Origin: Lactobacillaceae bacterium
GTDB lineage: Bacteria > Bacillota > Bacilli > Lactobacillales > Lactobacillaceae
Direction of reading: 5' to 3'
Length of the DNA: 52,499 nt
Assembly (NCBI GenBank): GCA_031289615.1
Contig: JAITPD010000034.1
Location: forward strand, 1 to 52,499
Part shown: in pieces, positions 17,411 to 25,313 of the stretch
How positions within the stretch are numbered: the stretch's first letter is position 1
How the letters are laid out: each line of letters begins with the position of its first letter
The notes under the pieces: model-generated
Databases searched by the model: none
What the model was told of the DNA's origin: nothing
The model's input: only the letters and a program-made list of their open reading frames with translations
Translations under genes and position numbers: made by a program

Positions 17411-19138
17411 TTATTCACCTTTTTGTTCAACATACTCTGAATTGAATATCGGCTGAATATTTGTATATCCAGGATATCTCTTAGATATTTTATCTTTAAG
17501 TTCTTCAAAAAATGCATATGAATATTTACCAACGCGCTTGTAAACATTTAATTTAACACCATTATCAATAGAAACTTGTTTAACCAATTCTAGATTCGTA
17601 ACCTTGCCTGCCAAAATAGCTTCTGCAGGTAAATCAATCAATAACTGATTGTCAGGTCCTTGATGCAATTGGATTGGATCTGCAACAATTATATATTGTG
17701 CCTTAAAGAAATCAGGTGAAAATCCGTCTCGTTTATCAACATCATGTGGTTGATAGATTAAAGTCTTCGAAGGTTGTGGCAAAAATACATTGTTTAACCC
17801 ATCTCCATTGAAAAATCCAGTAGAACTTAAAACATATACGCCCCCATTTTTCGCCAAATGCTTTCCTAAATATAGATTTAAATCTTGAATTTTTTTAATA
17901 TCATGTCTGACCGGTGGAGCAAACGTCACTGAATTACCAAGTATTAACGGTGTGATCGGCTTTTGCAACACATTGACTGGTAAAAAGAAATGGCTCATTA
18001 TAAAAATCACTAATGTAATAACCAGCAGCCCAATCTTAGCAATATTTTTTGTTGAATAAACTAACAATCCTACCAAACCTGTAATCACAAAAGGCACAAG
18101 GAGATAGTAATGATGTTCTCCAAAAGTTTGTGTCATATTAAACATTATAAATATGAGCACACCCTGCACAAATGTAAATGTAAATAAATTCGTAATTTTA
18201 TTTTTTTGACTCTTAATTGCAATAACATAACCAATAATTGAAATTATGACAAATAATAACCCAAAATGCAAAACAAATCGTGTCAGTCTTTCACCCCAAC
18301 TACCGACATTATATGAAGAATACAAATCCGTATAGTTAACTAAGAAAGTGTGCTTAAATTGTGGTGCTATAACTGTCGCCATTATCCCTAGCATAGTAAT
18401 GCCAGAAATAAAGAGATTAATTGTTATTCCTCGAAGTTGTTTAAAAATAAGCTTAATATTTTTATTATCAATAACTGCTTTTAAAACAAAGCCACTCCAG
18501 TAAACCAAAAAGAAACTAATTACAAAATAAAGATACCAACGTCTAAGCAATATCAATATTAAAAAAAGTAACCCTAATATGAAAGAATCACGCCAATTAA
18601 ATTTTTGAAGATCAATAAATGATAAATAAATACCTATTAATGCTACTAATGCTAACGGTGCAATATCAACACGAAAACTTAAAACAGAAATCGCTGAGCT
18701 GGGTAAAAACAATAACAGAAACAACAAAGCTGGAAAACATCTATTAATCTTATCTTTTTTAATCTTTAAGACCCTAGTGAAAAATGTTGATCCAAACACT
18801 GCAGCTGGAACCATGTACAACCAATAAATAACAGTCTCATAAAGCATCCTACTCAACCCAAAGAACTTCATAAATAATGCAATTGGTACTGCTAATATCG
18901 ATGAATAGTCTGAGTGTAATGTACTATTAAGCACGTTGTTGTAAATTCCATTTAACCCTTGCTGTGACAATGAAATTGCCTGTTTATAATAATTTGCGTT
19001 ATCCCACGAAAGAATATCTTTTCTCTGTTGTAACCATTGAACAAAAAATCCATAATTAACAAAAACAATAAGCAACGATAGTATAACCATTAAAAGTGTT
19101 TTGTTTTTATTTGATATTCTCTCACTAAAGTACTTCAT
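17411..19138 (-). CDS. Polytopic GT-C-type glycosyltransferase (PMT/ArnT-like)
   Basis: The 575-residue protein has about eleven membrane helices in its first 420 residues and a soluble C-terminal domain of about 150. After the first helix a loop reads LSWDNANYYKQAISLSQQGLNGIYN. Acidic residues in this first outside loop are where GT-C transferases keep their catalytic Asp. That fold uses polyprenyl-phosphate sugars and acts on the outer membrane face. It is the first gene of a three-gene unit. The ribosome site before its ATG is weak, and the 5' region is about 120 bases long. The substrate is unknown. Low-complexity AT-rich codons suggest acquired DNA. Confidence 0.65.
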   Translation of the reverse strand: MKYFSERISNKNKTLLMVILSLLIVFVNYGFFVQWLQQRKDILSWDNANYYKQAISLSQQGLNGIYNNVLNSTLHSDYSSILAVPIALFMKFFGLSRMLYETVIYWLYMVPAAVFGSTFFTRVLKIKKDKINRCFPALLFLLLFLPSSAISVLSFRVDIAPLALVALIGIYLSFIDLQKFNWRDSFILGLLFLILILLRRWYLYFVISFFLVYWSGFVLKAVIDNKNIKLIFKQLRGITINLFISGITMLGIMATVIAPQFKHTFLVNYTDLYSSYNVGSWGERLTRFVLHFGLLFVIISIIGYVIAIKSQKNKITNLFTFTFVQGVLIFIMFNMTQTFGEHHYYLLVPFVITGLVGLLVYSTKNIAKIGLLVITLVIFIMSHFFLPVNVLQKPITPLILGNSVTFAPPVRHDIKKIQDLNLYLGKHLAKNGGVYVLSSTGFFNGDGLNNVFLPQPSKTLIYQPHDVDKRDGFSPDFFKAQYIIVADPIQLHQGPDNQLLIDLPAEAILAGKVTNLELVKQVSIDNGVKLNVYKRVGKYSYAFFEELKDKISKRYPGYTNIQPIFNSEYVEQKGE

Positions 19139-19549
19139 CTTAATCAGTAAATTTAAGGCGAATGATTTTCTTGTTACAAATCATTTTGTATATGCCTAAT
19201 TCCTTTCGTATTATCCAAATATTCTCTTTGTTAATTGTACCCTATTATATCTTACATTGGTTAGCTTATAAAACTTTTGATTCATTTTCAGATTAGGATT
19301 ATGTATCAAAAAAAGGCAACAACACATCAACTCACTAAATTGTACATGGATATCCAAATTAATGGATAAATTAACCTTGTATTGTATGTGGAAATCAAAT
19401 TCTGAAGCTTTTAAAAATTATTCTCTTAGAACTCCCATGAATTAAGTGTCTTCATACTGGATCGCTTTAACCCACTAAAAAAGTATAATTAATTCTATTA
19501 AATTCAACCTCGTATCTTGACTTAATCACACCATTTACGCTTTAAGTTA

Positions 19550-19609
19550 TTAAATTCGTTAAAAGTAGCACCTTAAATTTGTTAAAAGTAGCACCTTAAA
19601 TTTGTTAAA
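19550..19609. repeat. 23-base tandem repeat, 2.6 copies
   Basis: Two complete units (19550-19572 and 19573-19595) differ at one base (C/T). A 14-base partial third unit follows. Each unit contains GTTAAAAGTAGCACC. The function is not known. Repeated terminal boxes of this style occur at ends of some insertion sequences (IS21 type), but no transposase is nearby. Confidence 0.85.
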
Positions 19610-19675
19610 TGATGCAGGCGCTCGTCATTTAAACTGGTTTGAAAATATACCCCAAAACGCAAATAACGCAAACAG

Positions 19676-19719
19676 AAAAAGCATCTTAGTCAATCAGATA
19701 CACATCGACCAAGATACTT
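19676..19719 (-). terminator. Terminator closing the lysis-like cassette
   Basis: A 13-bp stem on the minus strand (AAGTATCTTGGTC with GACTAAGATGCTT, two G-U pairs) has a 15-base loop followed by a U run. It lies about 50 bases after the stop of the 191-residue gene. Confidence 0.75.
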
Positions 19720-19769
19720 AATGAGTGGCCTAGATACTTTCGTCCAAGTTATCTAACCGTGACTATACG

Positions 19770-20345
19770 CTATTTAAAATATAACTCACAAAATTTTCCA
19801 ACATTGAACTTTTTAATAACGACCAGATCAAATTGTTGCGTTGGCAAATATAAGGAATCATAGTCTAAATCAGCACTGACAAATACCGTTCCATCGGCAA
19901 GGGACTTCACTGTCGAATTTATCCAAAAATTAATTCCATTCGCTGTTTGTACAAATGGTCCTTTGCTTTTTTCTCCCCCTGTTTTTGTTAGTCCTTTCAA
20001 AATAAAATGACTCTGTTCTCGAGAAATCGTTTTAATAATAACCACCACATCCCCGAACTCTAAGTCTGTAAGTTCCCGTTCAATCTGCGCATTTCTTTCT
20101 TTTTGGTCTGCAATTTTATCGATGTGCAAAACGTGGCATAATCCCGAATCTTTTTCTGCTGAATCCCATTGATTGAATTCACGCACTGTATTAATATTAA
20201 ATTCTTGATACTTTCGTGTCTTCTCAGGTTTGATTCGTTGATCAATTGTCTGAGCCATACTCAAAGCAAACCCATAACAAACCATATCCGGAAGGTCACC
20301 CAAACGTTCCTTAGCTTCCTTGTAATAAGCGATATAATCACACAT
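19770..20345 (-). CDS. Uncharacterised protein, last gene of the lysis-like cassette
   Basis: The 191-residue protein has no signal peptide or membrane helix. It starts CDYIAYYKEAKERLGDLPDMVCYGFALSMAQ. Later parts look like a beta-rich domain (GDVVVIIKTISREQSHFILKGLT and VFVSADLDYDSLYLPTQQFDLVVIKKF). I do not recognise the family. It follows the largest CHAP-like gene by 33 bases with a good AGGAG site, and the cassette terminator comes just after it. A Cys near the start (VCYGFALS) and a later His (SHFIL) leave open a papain-like fold, but no clear motif supports this. An immunity or adaptor role is equally possible. Confidence 0.7.
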   Translation of the reverse strand: MCDYIAYYKEAKERLGDLPDMVCYGFALSMAQTIDQRIKPEKTRKYQEFNINTVREFNQWDSAEKDSGLCHVLHIDKIADQKERNAQIERELTDLEFGDVVVIIKTISREQSHFILKGLTKTGGEKSKGPFVQTANGINFWINSTVKSLADGTVFVSADLDYDSLYLPTQQFDLVVIKKFNVGKFCELYFK

Positions 20346-20378
20346 CTTATTTCTCCTAACTCGACTGAACTTCTGGCA

Positions 20379-21110
20379 TTACGCATTGCGTGCAGCCGTT
20401 GCATCCACCCAAACAAAATCATTAGCATCATTGTGCCCAATTTGGTCAATCAAAATCCCATTACTAGCTTCGTCATAGTCTTTAATGTCCATCGTGTCCA
20501 ACCCAAATGTGAACCAACCTTGCTCCAACTCTTCCGCTGTCGGATCCAGCACGCCGTTCGCTTCAAAAGAATATGGCGCTGCACCCGCTAACTCATGCGA
20601 AATAACCTGTTGACGTCCACCAAATTCACCCACTTCATCAATCGACCAATGCTTTTGATTCATCTGGACTTTACCAAACTGCCGTAAATATTGAACATCA
20701 TTGGCTTGGTTGTCTGGTTGATCAGTATTTTCAAAGACATGCACACCATCAATCCAACTCGACCAACCTGGATTTTCCAAAGGAGCTACTTTTCCGAGAT
20801 AACTTGCCATTGCACCATAACTTACGTGTGTTCCATTGGCATCCTCAATATGACCATCCGGTGCCACAAGCCAAACGTGACCCATTTCTGCATATTCACC
20901 TTGGCTAATATGTGCAAATCCGACCACCCAAATTCCACTTGGATAATTAAACCCAGTCGTGACATTACCATTTGCAATTTCTCGTTCATATGAGGCTTGG
21001 GCAGTTGCCAGACGTTGTGTCGCCCCCAAAGCGTCATCCACAAAGGCCAAACACCAGCCTGGCGTCCGTGTGACATTTAAATTTGGTGTTACTAATTGCG
21101 TATATCCCAT
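20379..21110 (-). CDS. CHAP-type amidase/endopeptidase, phage-lysin-like, with C-terminal domain
   Basis: The 243-residue protein starts QLVTPNLNVTRTPGWCLAFVDDALG, the opening of CHAP domains in lactic phage lysins. The catalytic Cys lies in PGWCL and the likely His in MGHVWLVAPDGHIEDANG. The second half (about 155-243: HWSIDEVGEFGGRQQVISHELAG, then SNGILIDQIGHNDANDFVWVDA) resembles C-terminal modules of phage lysins. CHAP enzymes cut peptidoglycan stem or cross-bridge peptides. No signal peptide is present, so export would need a holin or lysis. I chose the ATG at 21110 because AGAAGG precedes it. An in-frame upstream extension of 42 residues runs through the gap and has no domain character. 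It is the third of three paralogues, and the only one with the extra domain. Confidence 0.8.
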   Translation of the reverse strand: MGYTQLVTPNLNVTRTPGWCLAFVDDALGATQRLATAQASYEREIANGNVTTGFNYPSGIWVVGFAHISQGEYAEMGHVWLVAPDGHIEDANGTHVSYGAMASYLGKVAPLENPGWSSWIDGVHVFENTDQPDNQANDVQYLRQFGKVQMNQKHWSIDEVGEFGGRQQVISHELAGAAPYSFEANGVLDPTAEELEQGWFTFGLDTMDIKDYDEASNGILIDQIGHNDANDFVWVDATAARNA

Positions 21111-21156
21111 TTTTTGCCTTCTTTCTTGTTTTGATATTTTACTAGATAAGAATCCC

Positions 21157-21534
21157 TTACACTTCAATCCACAAATTAATTCCATCAACATGATTTGACC
21201 ATGCGGGATGTGAAAGAACTCCGCCGACCGCGTCATTCATTGCTGCATAATTTGCAAAAGTTCCGTTTGAATCCTCAATGTGTCCATCTGGTGCATAGAA
21301 CCAAACATGTCCAATCATTGGATAGCCCTCTGTCTTAGCAAAGCCAACACTCCATACCCCTGCAGGAGCATTAGTCCCTGCTGTTACGTTGTCAGCATCG
21401 ATTTCATAATCATACGCAATTTGTGCTGTATCCGACATTAACGGTGTTCCTAAGGCTACATCCACAAATGACAAACACCATCCTGGAATCCGTTCTACTG
21501 TAATATCTGGTACTACTAATTGTTGTCTAACCAT
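21157..21534 (-). CDS. CHAP-type lysin-like protein, single domain (paralogue 2)
   Basis: The 125-residue protein is the CHAP domain alone. Visible features are IPGWCLSFVDVALG with the catalytic Cys near residue 20, GHVWFYAPDGHIEDSNG with the likely catalytic His, and the closing NHVDGINLWIEV. It is clearly a paralogue of the proteins on both sides and keeps the same blocks in the same order. No signal peptide and no cell-wall-binding domain are seen, so targeting must come from elsewhere. It follows the first CHAP gene by 53 bases and precedes the third by 46. A GTAGGA ribosome site fits its ATG. Confidence 0.8.
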   Translation of the reverse strand: MVRQQLVVPDITVERIPGWCLSFVDVALGTPLMSDTAQIAYDYEIDADNVTAGTNAPAGVWSVGFAKTEGYPMIGHVWFYAPDGHIEDSNGTFANYAAMNDAVGGVLSHPAWSNHVDGINLWIEV

Positions 21535-21587
21535 TTTATTTTCCTACTTTCTTATTTTGATATTTTAAAAATTTCGCCGATTGTTTG

Positions 21588-22025
21588 CTAGTCTGCTTCT
21601 TCTTGATTATCAGGTACTGCTGGAACGTCATAGACAACCGGTGCCTCTGGAACATCAACCCACAGAGTAATCCCGTCAACTTGATTTGACCATCCAGGGT
21701 TTACAAGCGAATTATCAAGTGCTTCATTCATCGCAGCGTAATCTGCATAATGCCCATTTGAATCTTCAATGCTGCCATCTGGCGTATAAAACCAAACATG
21801 TCCTTCGTCATCACCAGTTTCAGCAAATCCAACACTCCATAACCCTGCAGGTGGTTGAACGTCATCGGTTATATGTCCTGCTCGATCCTCAATGGCATAT
21901 GCAATCAGCGCCGTATCCGACATTTGATCTTCTGCTAATCCCAAAGCACTGTCTACAAACTTAAGACAATACCCTTCTTCTCGTTCGGCGTGTAAATTTG
22001 GTACAACTAATTGTAATTTAAACAT
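21588..22025 (-). CDS. CHAP-type lysin-like protein with acidic tail (paralogue 1)
   Basis: The 145-residue protein begins QLVVPNLHAEREEGYCLKFVDSALG. It keeps the CHAP Cys (about residue 19) and the His in GHVWFYTPDGSIEDSNG. The usual first position of the PGWC block is changed to EGYC. After the domain end (WSNQVDGITLWVDV) comes a short Pro/Val/acidic tail (PEAPVVYDVPAVPDNQEEAD) not found in the paralogues. It could be a linker or partner-binding tail. The gene lies 30 bases after the holin-like gene, as holin-lysin pairs do in phages. A GAAGG site precedes the ATG. Confidence 0.8.
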   Translation of the reverse strand: MFKLQLVVPNLHAEREEGYCLKFVDSALGLAEDQMSDTALIAYAIEDRAGHITDDVQPPAGLWSVGFAETGDDEGHVWFYTPDGSIEDSNGHYADYAAMNEALDNSLVNPGWSNQVDGITLWVDVPEAPVVYDVPAVPDNQEEAD

Positions 22026-22055
22026 TATATTTTCCTTCTTTCAGTTCTATTTAAT

Positions 22056-22367
22056 TTATTTATTTGAATTCACTTTGCTCAGAGCCTGTTTCATCTCTGC
22101 CCAAGCAAATTCCAAAATTTCGTCAATTTGTTCCGTACTTAGATTGAACTTAATCTTGTGACTTTCCATCCAATCACTAAAGACTTTTCCAGCAAACGCT
22201 TTTTGTTCTGGCCCAGCCAAAGTGTCATTTTTTTGCTCGGCAACCCGTACAGCATATTGCGCAATTTTTTTCGTCATCTCAAATTTTTGATGATGATTCA
22301 GTGTCCTAAAATATTGGTACGCTAGAATCCCAATCGTTCCTAAAAATAAAATAATAACTATTTCCAT
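22056..22367 (-). CDS. LL-H-family holin-like membrane protein
   Basis: The 103-residue protein has one N-terminal membrane helix (IVIILFLGTIGILAYQYF) followed by a cytoplasmic helical part. KIAQYAVRVAEQK and KAFAGKVFSDWMESHKIKFNLSTEQIDEILEFAWAEMK match the layout of the LL-H type phage holins (Phage_holin_6_1). Such proteins open the membrane so that lysins without signal peptides can reach the wall. I chose the ATG at 22367, which follows the upstream stop by one base (TAAGATG) with GGTGG before it. A TTG four codons earlier is less likely. It sits directly before three CHAP genes. Confidence 0.65.
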   Translation of the reverse strand: MEIVIILFLGTIGILAYQYFRTLNHHQKFEMTKKIAQYAVRVAEQKNDTLAGPEQKAFAGKVFSDWMESHKIKFNLSTEQIDEILEFAWAEMKQALSKVNSNK

Positions 22368-22368
22368 C

Positions 22369-24543
22369 TTAACCACCAATCACTGGTTCAGCTGAATCTT
22401 TCGCCTGAACCTGAATGTCCTTCATCTTGTTGATAAAATCAAGAATTGACACAGAATTCCCAATCAAATCCTCAGTCTTTGGTGAAATCGGCTTACTCTT
22501 GTCTTCTGGCACAATCTGCAAATAATAACCAATAATTTGTGGCTCTGCGAATCGCACAATGATCGAGTTACCTGATGATTGAACAGATGAACTTGAGCTT
22601 TCATCCTTTGAAGATGAACCGCTCGAAGTTTGGAAGCCAAAGAAACCGCCACCGCTCGACACATGCTTTTCAACCATTGAAGAAGTCGCCGAACTCATCG
22701 AAGAATCATTTGTGATCTTGATCGTCACATCCTTTGCTAAGACGAATGCTGTTGGATAAACTGGCAATACACAATCGCGTAGCTCCTGATAGACACCCTC
22801 TTTCATTGTCGTGCATGCTGCAGAAATATTATCCGATGTCGACTTATACATATCTGATGTCAATCCAAAGACGCCGGGATTAAACCACGGCCGGTTAATC
22901 GTAACCTTTGTCACCGCCATTCCAATCTCAATAGTGGAATTACTTCCTGCACTGAAATCTGACGATGTATTAGCTGACTCACTAGTCGTTTTGCTTCCAC
23001 CAAAGAACCAAAAGCCACCGTTGGAAGATGAACTTGATGCTGATGATGAGCCAACATGGCTTGCATAGGCTTCACTCATATTTGAGGCCAGCATCATTTC
23101 CATGTAACCATTGTCCATGGTATTTGGATGCACATCTTGTTTTTGATTTTCATCCACATTCACCTGAACGGCTAATGCCAACTTTTGCTTGGCTTCGTCC
23201 AAATCTTCTTGAACATCACTGATCTGATTTTGCAGCATTCGTACCGTTGTCTTCAGTTGCTGTCCTAGCTTGGCCTCATTTAAGGCCATCACTCCGGCCA
23301 AAAGATCTGTGGTTGCAACATTGACAGCGTGTTGCGCATTTAAAAGACTAGTTTGGTTTTCGCCAAAATGTTTAATTACATTATTAATAACCTTAGTCTT
23401 TTCATCCTTGTTGGTGTCCTGTTCATCGTTATTCAGCCCATGAGTAGCTTCTTCTTGCTTTTTTCCTGATTCATTTTTAAATGTAGTGACAACTTCAACA
23501 ACCTGATGAGCAAAGTCAGTGAAATTATTGGTAGTAGTTGCACCATATTCACTAATCGTTCCTTCGTAAGCCTTTTTATTTTCCCGATATGCTGTCGTTA
23601 ACTTATCAACCTGCTCGTCACTAGGCAACAATGGTAGCAGAGTTTCCAAGCGATTACTTAATTGACGCTTTTGACGTGCCAACATACTAACCTTGCTTGC
23701 CAATGCCTCCTTTGACTCGAGCAAATCTGTATACTGAAATGAACTTGTCAGCTTTGTATGCCAGTCAGCTGGAAAAAATGATACCGGATAAACTTTGCCA
23801 CCATCTGGATCCAGCTTTTCAGCATTTGCTAGCATCATCCGAGCCTCGTGCAGTTCAGCACCCAAGCCTGTATCTAGCACACCTTGAATCACGCGCATGT
23901 CATTAACAGAAAAGATTCCAATGATCTTGCCGAACTTCTCTTCAATTGCAGCTAAATACGTCTCTGCATTATTTTGATACCATTCGAGATAATCTTCTTG
24001 AAAATTTTCATCATTTTCAATTGCCAAATCCGACGTATCATTGCGCGCCGTTTTTGGATACAGGTTCCGTAGCTCACGTCGCTTTGCCGTTTGAACCTCT
24101 GCCCAATGCTTCTTTTCAGCAATCCATTCATCATAAAGCCGGTAAAAGACTTGTTGAATTGTACTCTCTTCAATGCCGTCACCGAAATTATACTCATATG
24201 GAGTTGCCAACATTTTTCGTAAATTACTCTTAGCCTCCATCACTTCCATGTTTAATCGCGGTGACAACATATCAAGCGCAGTTTTGTATTGGCTTGTCAG
24301 CGTTCTACCGTTATCTGAACCAGTTGCTTTAACTGGATCAAAAAGTTTGTTCGCCAACCGACTTTCGTTCGCCGCAACTTTTAACGGCTTCTCTTTTCTT
24401 GCATCGTATTTAAAACTTTCTTCGTCCAAGACCGTTCCTGGAAAGTTCAAGCATAAAAATTGATCTGGATTAGTTCCACCAATGACACCATTTAATTCGT
24501 CGTAAAATTTGTCAATAAATGACTCTGTTTGGTCATCTGCCAT
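22369..24543 (-). CDS. Large uncharacterised protein with helical core and two Ser/Gly-rich aromatic segments
   Basis: The 724-residue protein has no signal peptide or continuous membrane helix. Residues 1-270 are mixed, with many Trp and Tyr. Residues about 270-460 are strongly helical and probably coiled-coil. The C-terminal third has two similar segments. In each, a Ser-rich run flanks a glycine-aromatic core: NGGFWFFGGS within about 495-535 and GGGFFGF within about 613-660. Strand-like blocks lie between and after them: VTINRPWFNP (547-556), VYPTAFVLAKDVTIK (595-609) and IIGYYLQIVPEDKS (670-683). I cannot name the family. The Ser/Gly-rich paired segments could be amphipathic hairpins, as in pore-forming proteins, or flexible loops. 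It lies 12 bases after a small gene and is coupled to the holin-like gene. AAGGAG precedes the ATG. Confidence 0.75.
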   Translation of the reverse strand: MADDQTESFIDKFYDELNGVIGGTNPDQFLCLNFPGTVLDEESFKYDARKEKPLKVAANESRLANKLFDPVKATGSDNGRTLTSQYKTALDMLSPRLNMEVMEAKSNLRKMLATPYEYNFGDGIEESTIQQVFYRLYDEWIAEKKHWAEVQTAKRRELRNLYPKTARNDTSDLAIENDENFQEDYLEWYQNNAETYLAAIEEKFGKIIGIFSVNDMRVIQGVLDTGLGAELHEARMMLANAEKLDPDGGKVYPVSFFPADWHTKLTSSFQYTDLLESKEALASKVSMLARQKRQLSNRLETLLPLLPSDEQVDKLTTAYRENKKAYEGTISEYGATTTNNFTDFAHQVVEVVTTFKNESGKKQEEATHGLNNDEQDTNKDEKTKVINNVIKHFGENQTSLLNAQHAVNVATTDLLAGVMALNEAKLGQQLKTTVRMLQNQISDVQEDLDEAKQKLALAVQVNVDENQKQDVHPNTMDNGYMEMMLASNMSEAYASHVGSSSASSSSSNGGFWFFGGSKTTSESANTSSDFSAGSNSTIEIGMAVTKVTINRPWFNPGVFGLTSDMYKSTSDNISAACTTMKEGVYQELRDCVLPVYPTAFVLAKDVTIKITNDSSMSSATSSMVEKHVSSGGGFFGFQTSSGSSSKDESSSSSVQSSGNSIIVRFAEPQIIGYYLQIVPEDKSKPISPKTEDLIGNSVSILDFINKMKDIQVQAKDSAEPVIGG

Positions 24544-24555
24544 AAATTTATCTCC

Positions 24556-25017
24556 TTATTTGTTAAAAGGTTTTCCAACCTTTTTTACCGCAATAATGCG
24601 ATCTAGTAGTTCAATTCTTGCTGTCTTTTTATCCAATTGCTTTTCCTCTGCGTCAGTGAGCTCTTCTTTTTGAAGTAACTCATCAACCTGCGCAGTGTAA
24701 ATATCCCTAAGCAACTCAGAATCAAGCGCCCACGCGTTCCCTATTTGTTCAAACTCATCTGCCTTAAAGTCTCCATCTGGAAAAGAAACTTGGTGTCCTT
24801 CAACTTCAAAGTCTTCTTCAACTCCAATTTTCTTCAACTCAGATTTCATAAACTCTGGTTGCTCTAACATAATGTCCAAAGCTTTGTATTCAGGCTTCTC
24901 ACCTAAATACTTTTGAGCCAGCAAATACACGGCATAACGGCCTGTATAATACCACCCACCAAGTTCATTCAACTTTGCTTCTAACTCTGACCAACTGGCC
25001 TCTGAAATAACGTTCAT
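24556..25017 (-). CDS. Small acidic helical protein, first gene of the lysis-like cassette
   Basis: The 153-residue soluble protein opens with WSELEAKLNELGGWYYTGRYAVYLLAQKYLG. Its middle contains EGHQVSFPDGDFKADEFEQIGNAW. It ends in charged helices (LTDAEEKQLDKKTARIELLDRIIAVKK). I do not recognise it. As the first gene, 12 bases before the 724-residue protein and behind a hairpin leader, it could be a chaperone or inhibitor for its neighbour, but nothing in the sequence proves that. It has no DNA-binding motif that I can see. A GGAG lies about 10 bases before the ATG. Confidence 0.7.
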   Translation of the reverse strand: MNVISEASWSELEAKLNELGGWYYTGRYAVYLLAQKYLGEKPEYKALDIMLEQPEFMKSELKKIGVEEDFEVEGHQVSFPDGDFKADEFEQIGNAWALDSELLRDIYTAQVDELLQKEELTDAEEKQLDKKTARIELLDRIIAVKKVGKPFNK

Positions 25018-25041
25018 TGTCCTATATCTCCAATTCTATGA

Positions 25042-25077
25042 TTTGTAATTGCTTTGATGGCCATCTCAAATTACAAA
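25042..25077 (-). promoter_or_regulatory. Inverted repeat in the leader of the lysis-like cassette
   Basis: TTTGTAATT and AATTACAAA (9 bp each, 25042-25050 and 25069-25077) enclose a perfect GATGGCCATC palindrome (25056-25065). The element begins about 25 bases before the first start codon. It could be a repressor site or an RNA hairpin. A T9 run at about 25090 and AT-rich DNA lie further upstream. I see no other gene in 25018-25256. Confidence 0.6.
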
Positions 25078-25256
25078 AACATGATAACATTTTTTTTTTA
25101 TGCGTTGTAAATGGAATTCATAATATGTTTGTATATTATTCATATATAAATCATTTATTTTACAGGAAGGTCGTTTAATTCTAAGGAAATCCGATATTTT
25201 GGACTGAATTTGTTGTTTTACAGACTTTTAGAATTTAATTGTATAAGTTTAAACTC

Positions 25257-25299
25257 ACAAAAAAACACTAAATTAGTCCGTAGACCAATCTAGTGTTTT
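25257..25299 (-). terminator. Terminator closing the polysaccharide operon
   Basis: A 17-bp stem on the minus strand (AAAACACTAGATTGGTC with GACTAATTTAGTGTTTT, two G-U pairs) has a TACG tetraloop followed by a U run. It starts 14 bases after the phosphohexomutase stop. Confidence 0.92.
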
Positions 25300-25313
25300 A
25301 ACTATTCAAATAT

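Larger units (their letters stand above)
19139..19769. other. Intergenic region with tandem repeat and terminator
   Basis: No coding frame of note. It holds, from right to left, the terminator of the lysis-like cassette (19676-19719), a 23-base tandem repeat (19550-19609), and the AT-rich leader of the GT-C gene with TATAAT and TACAAT boxes near 19236-19250. The repeat and long non-coding stretch would fit a decayed insertion site. Confidence 0.5.

Noticed and set aside
20379-21236. Longer start of the third CHAP gene (42 extra residues)
   Set aside because: The extension crosses the end of the preceding gene, has no domain character and no ribosome site, while the ATG at 21110 has both AGAAGG and the paralogue-like first residues.
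19770-25017. Prophage remnant as full explanation of the lysis-like cassette
   Set aside because: No integrase, terminase, capsid, tail, repressor or attachment site is visible, and the unit has clean operon borders. A phage origin of the holin and CHAP parts remains likely, but a prophage is not present in the window.
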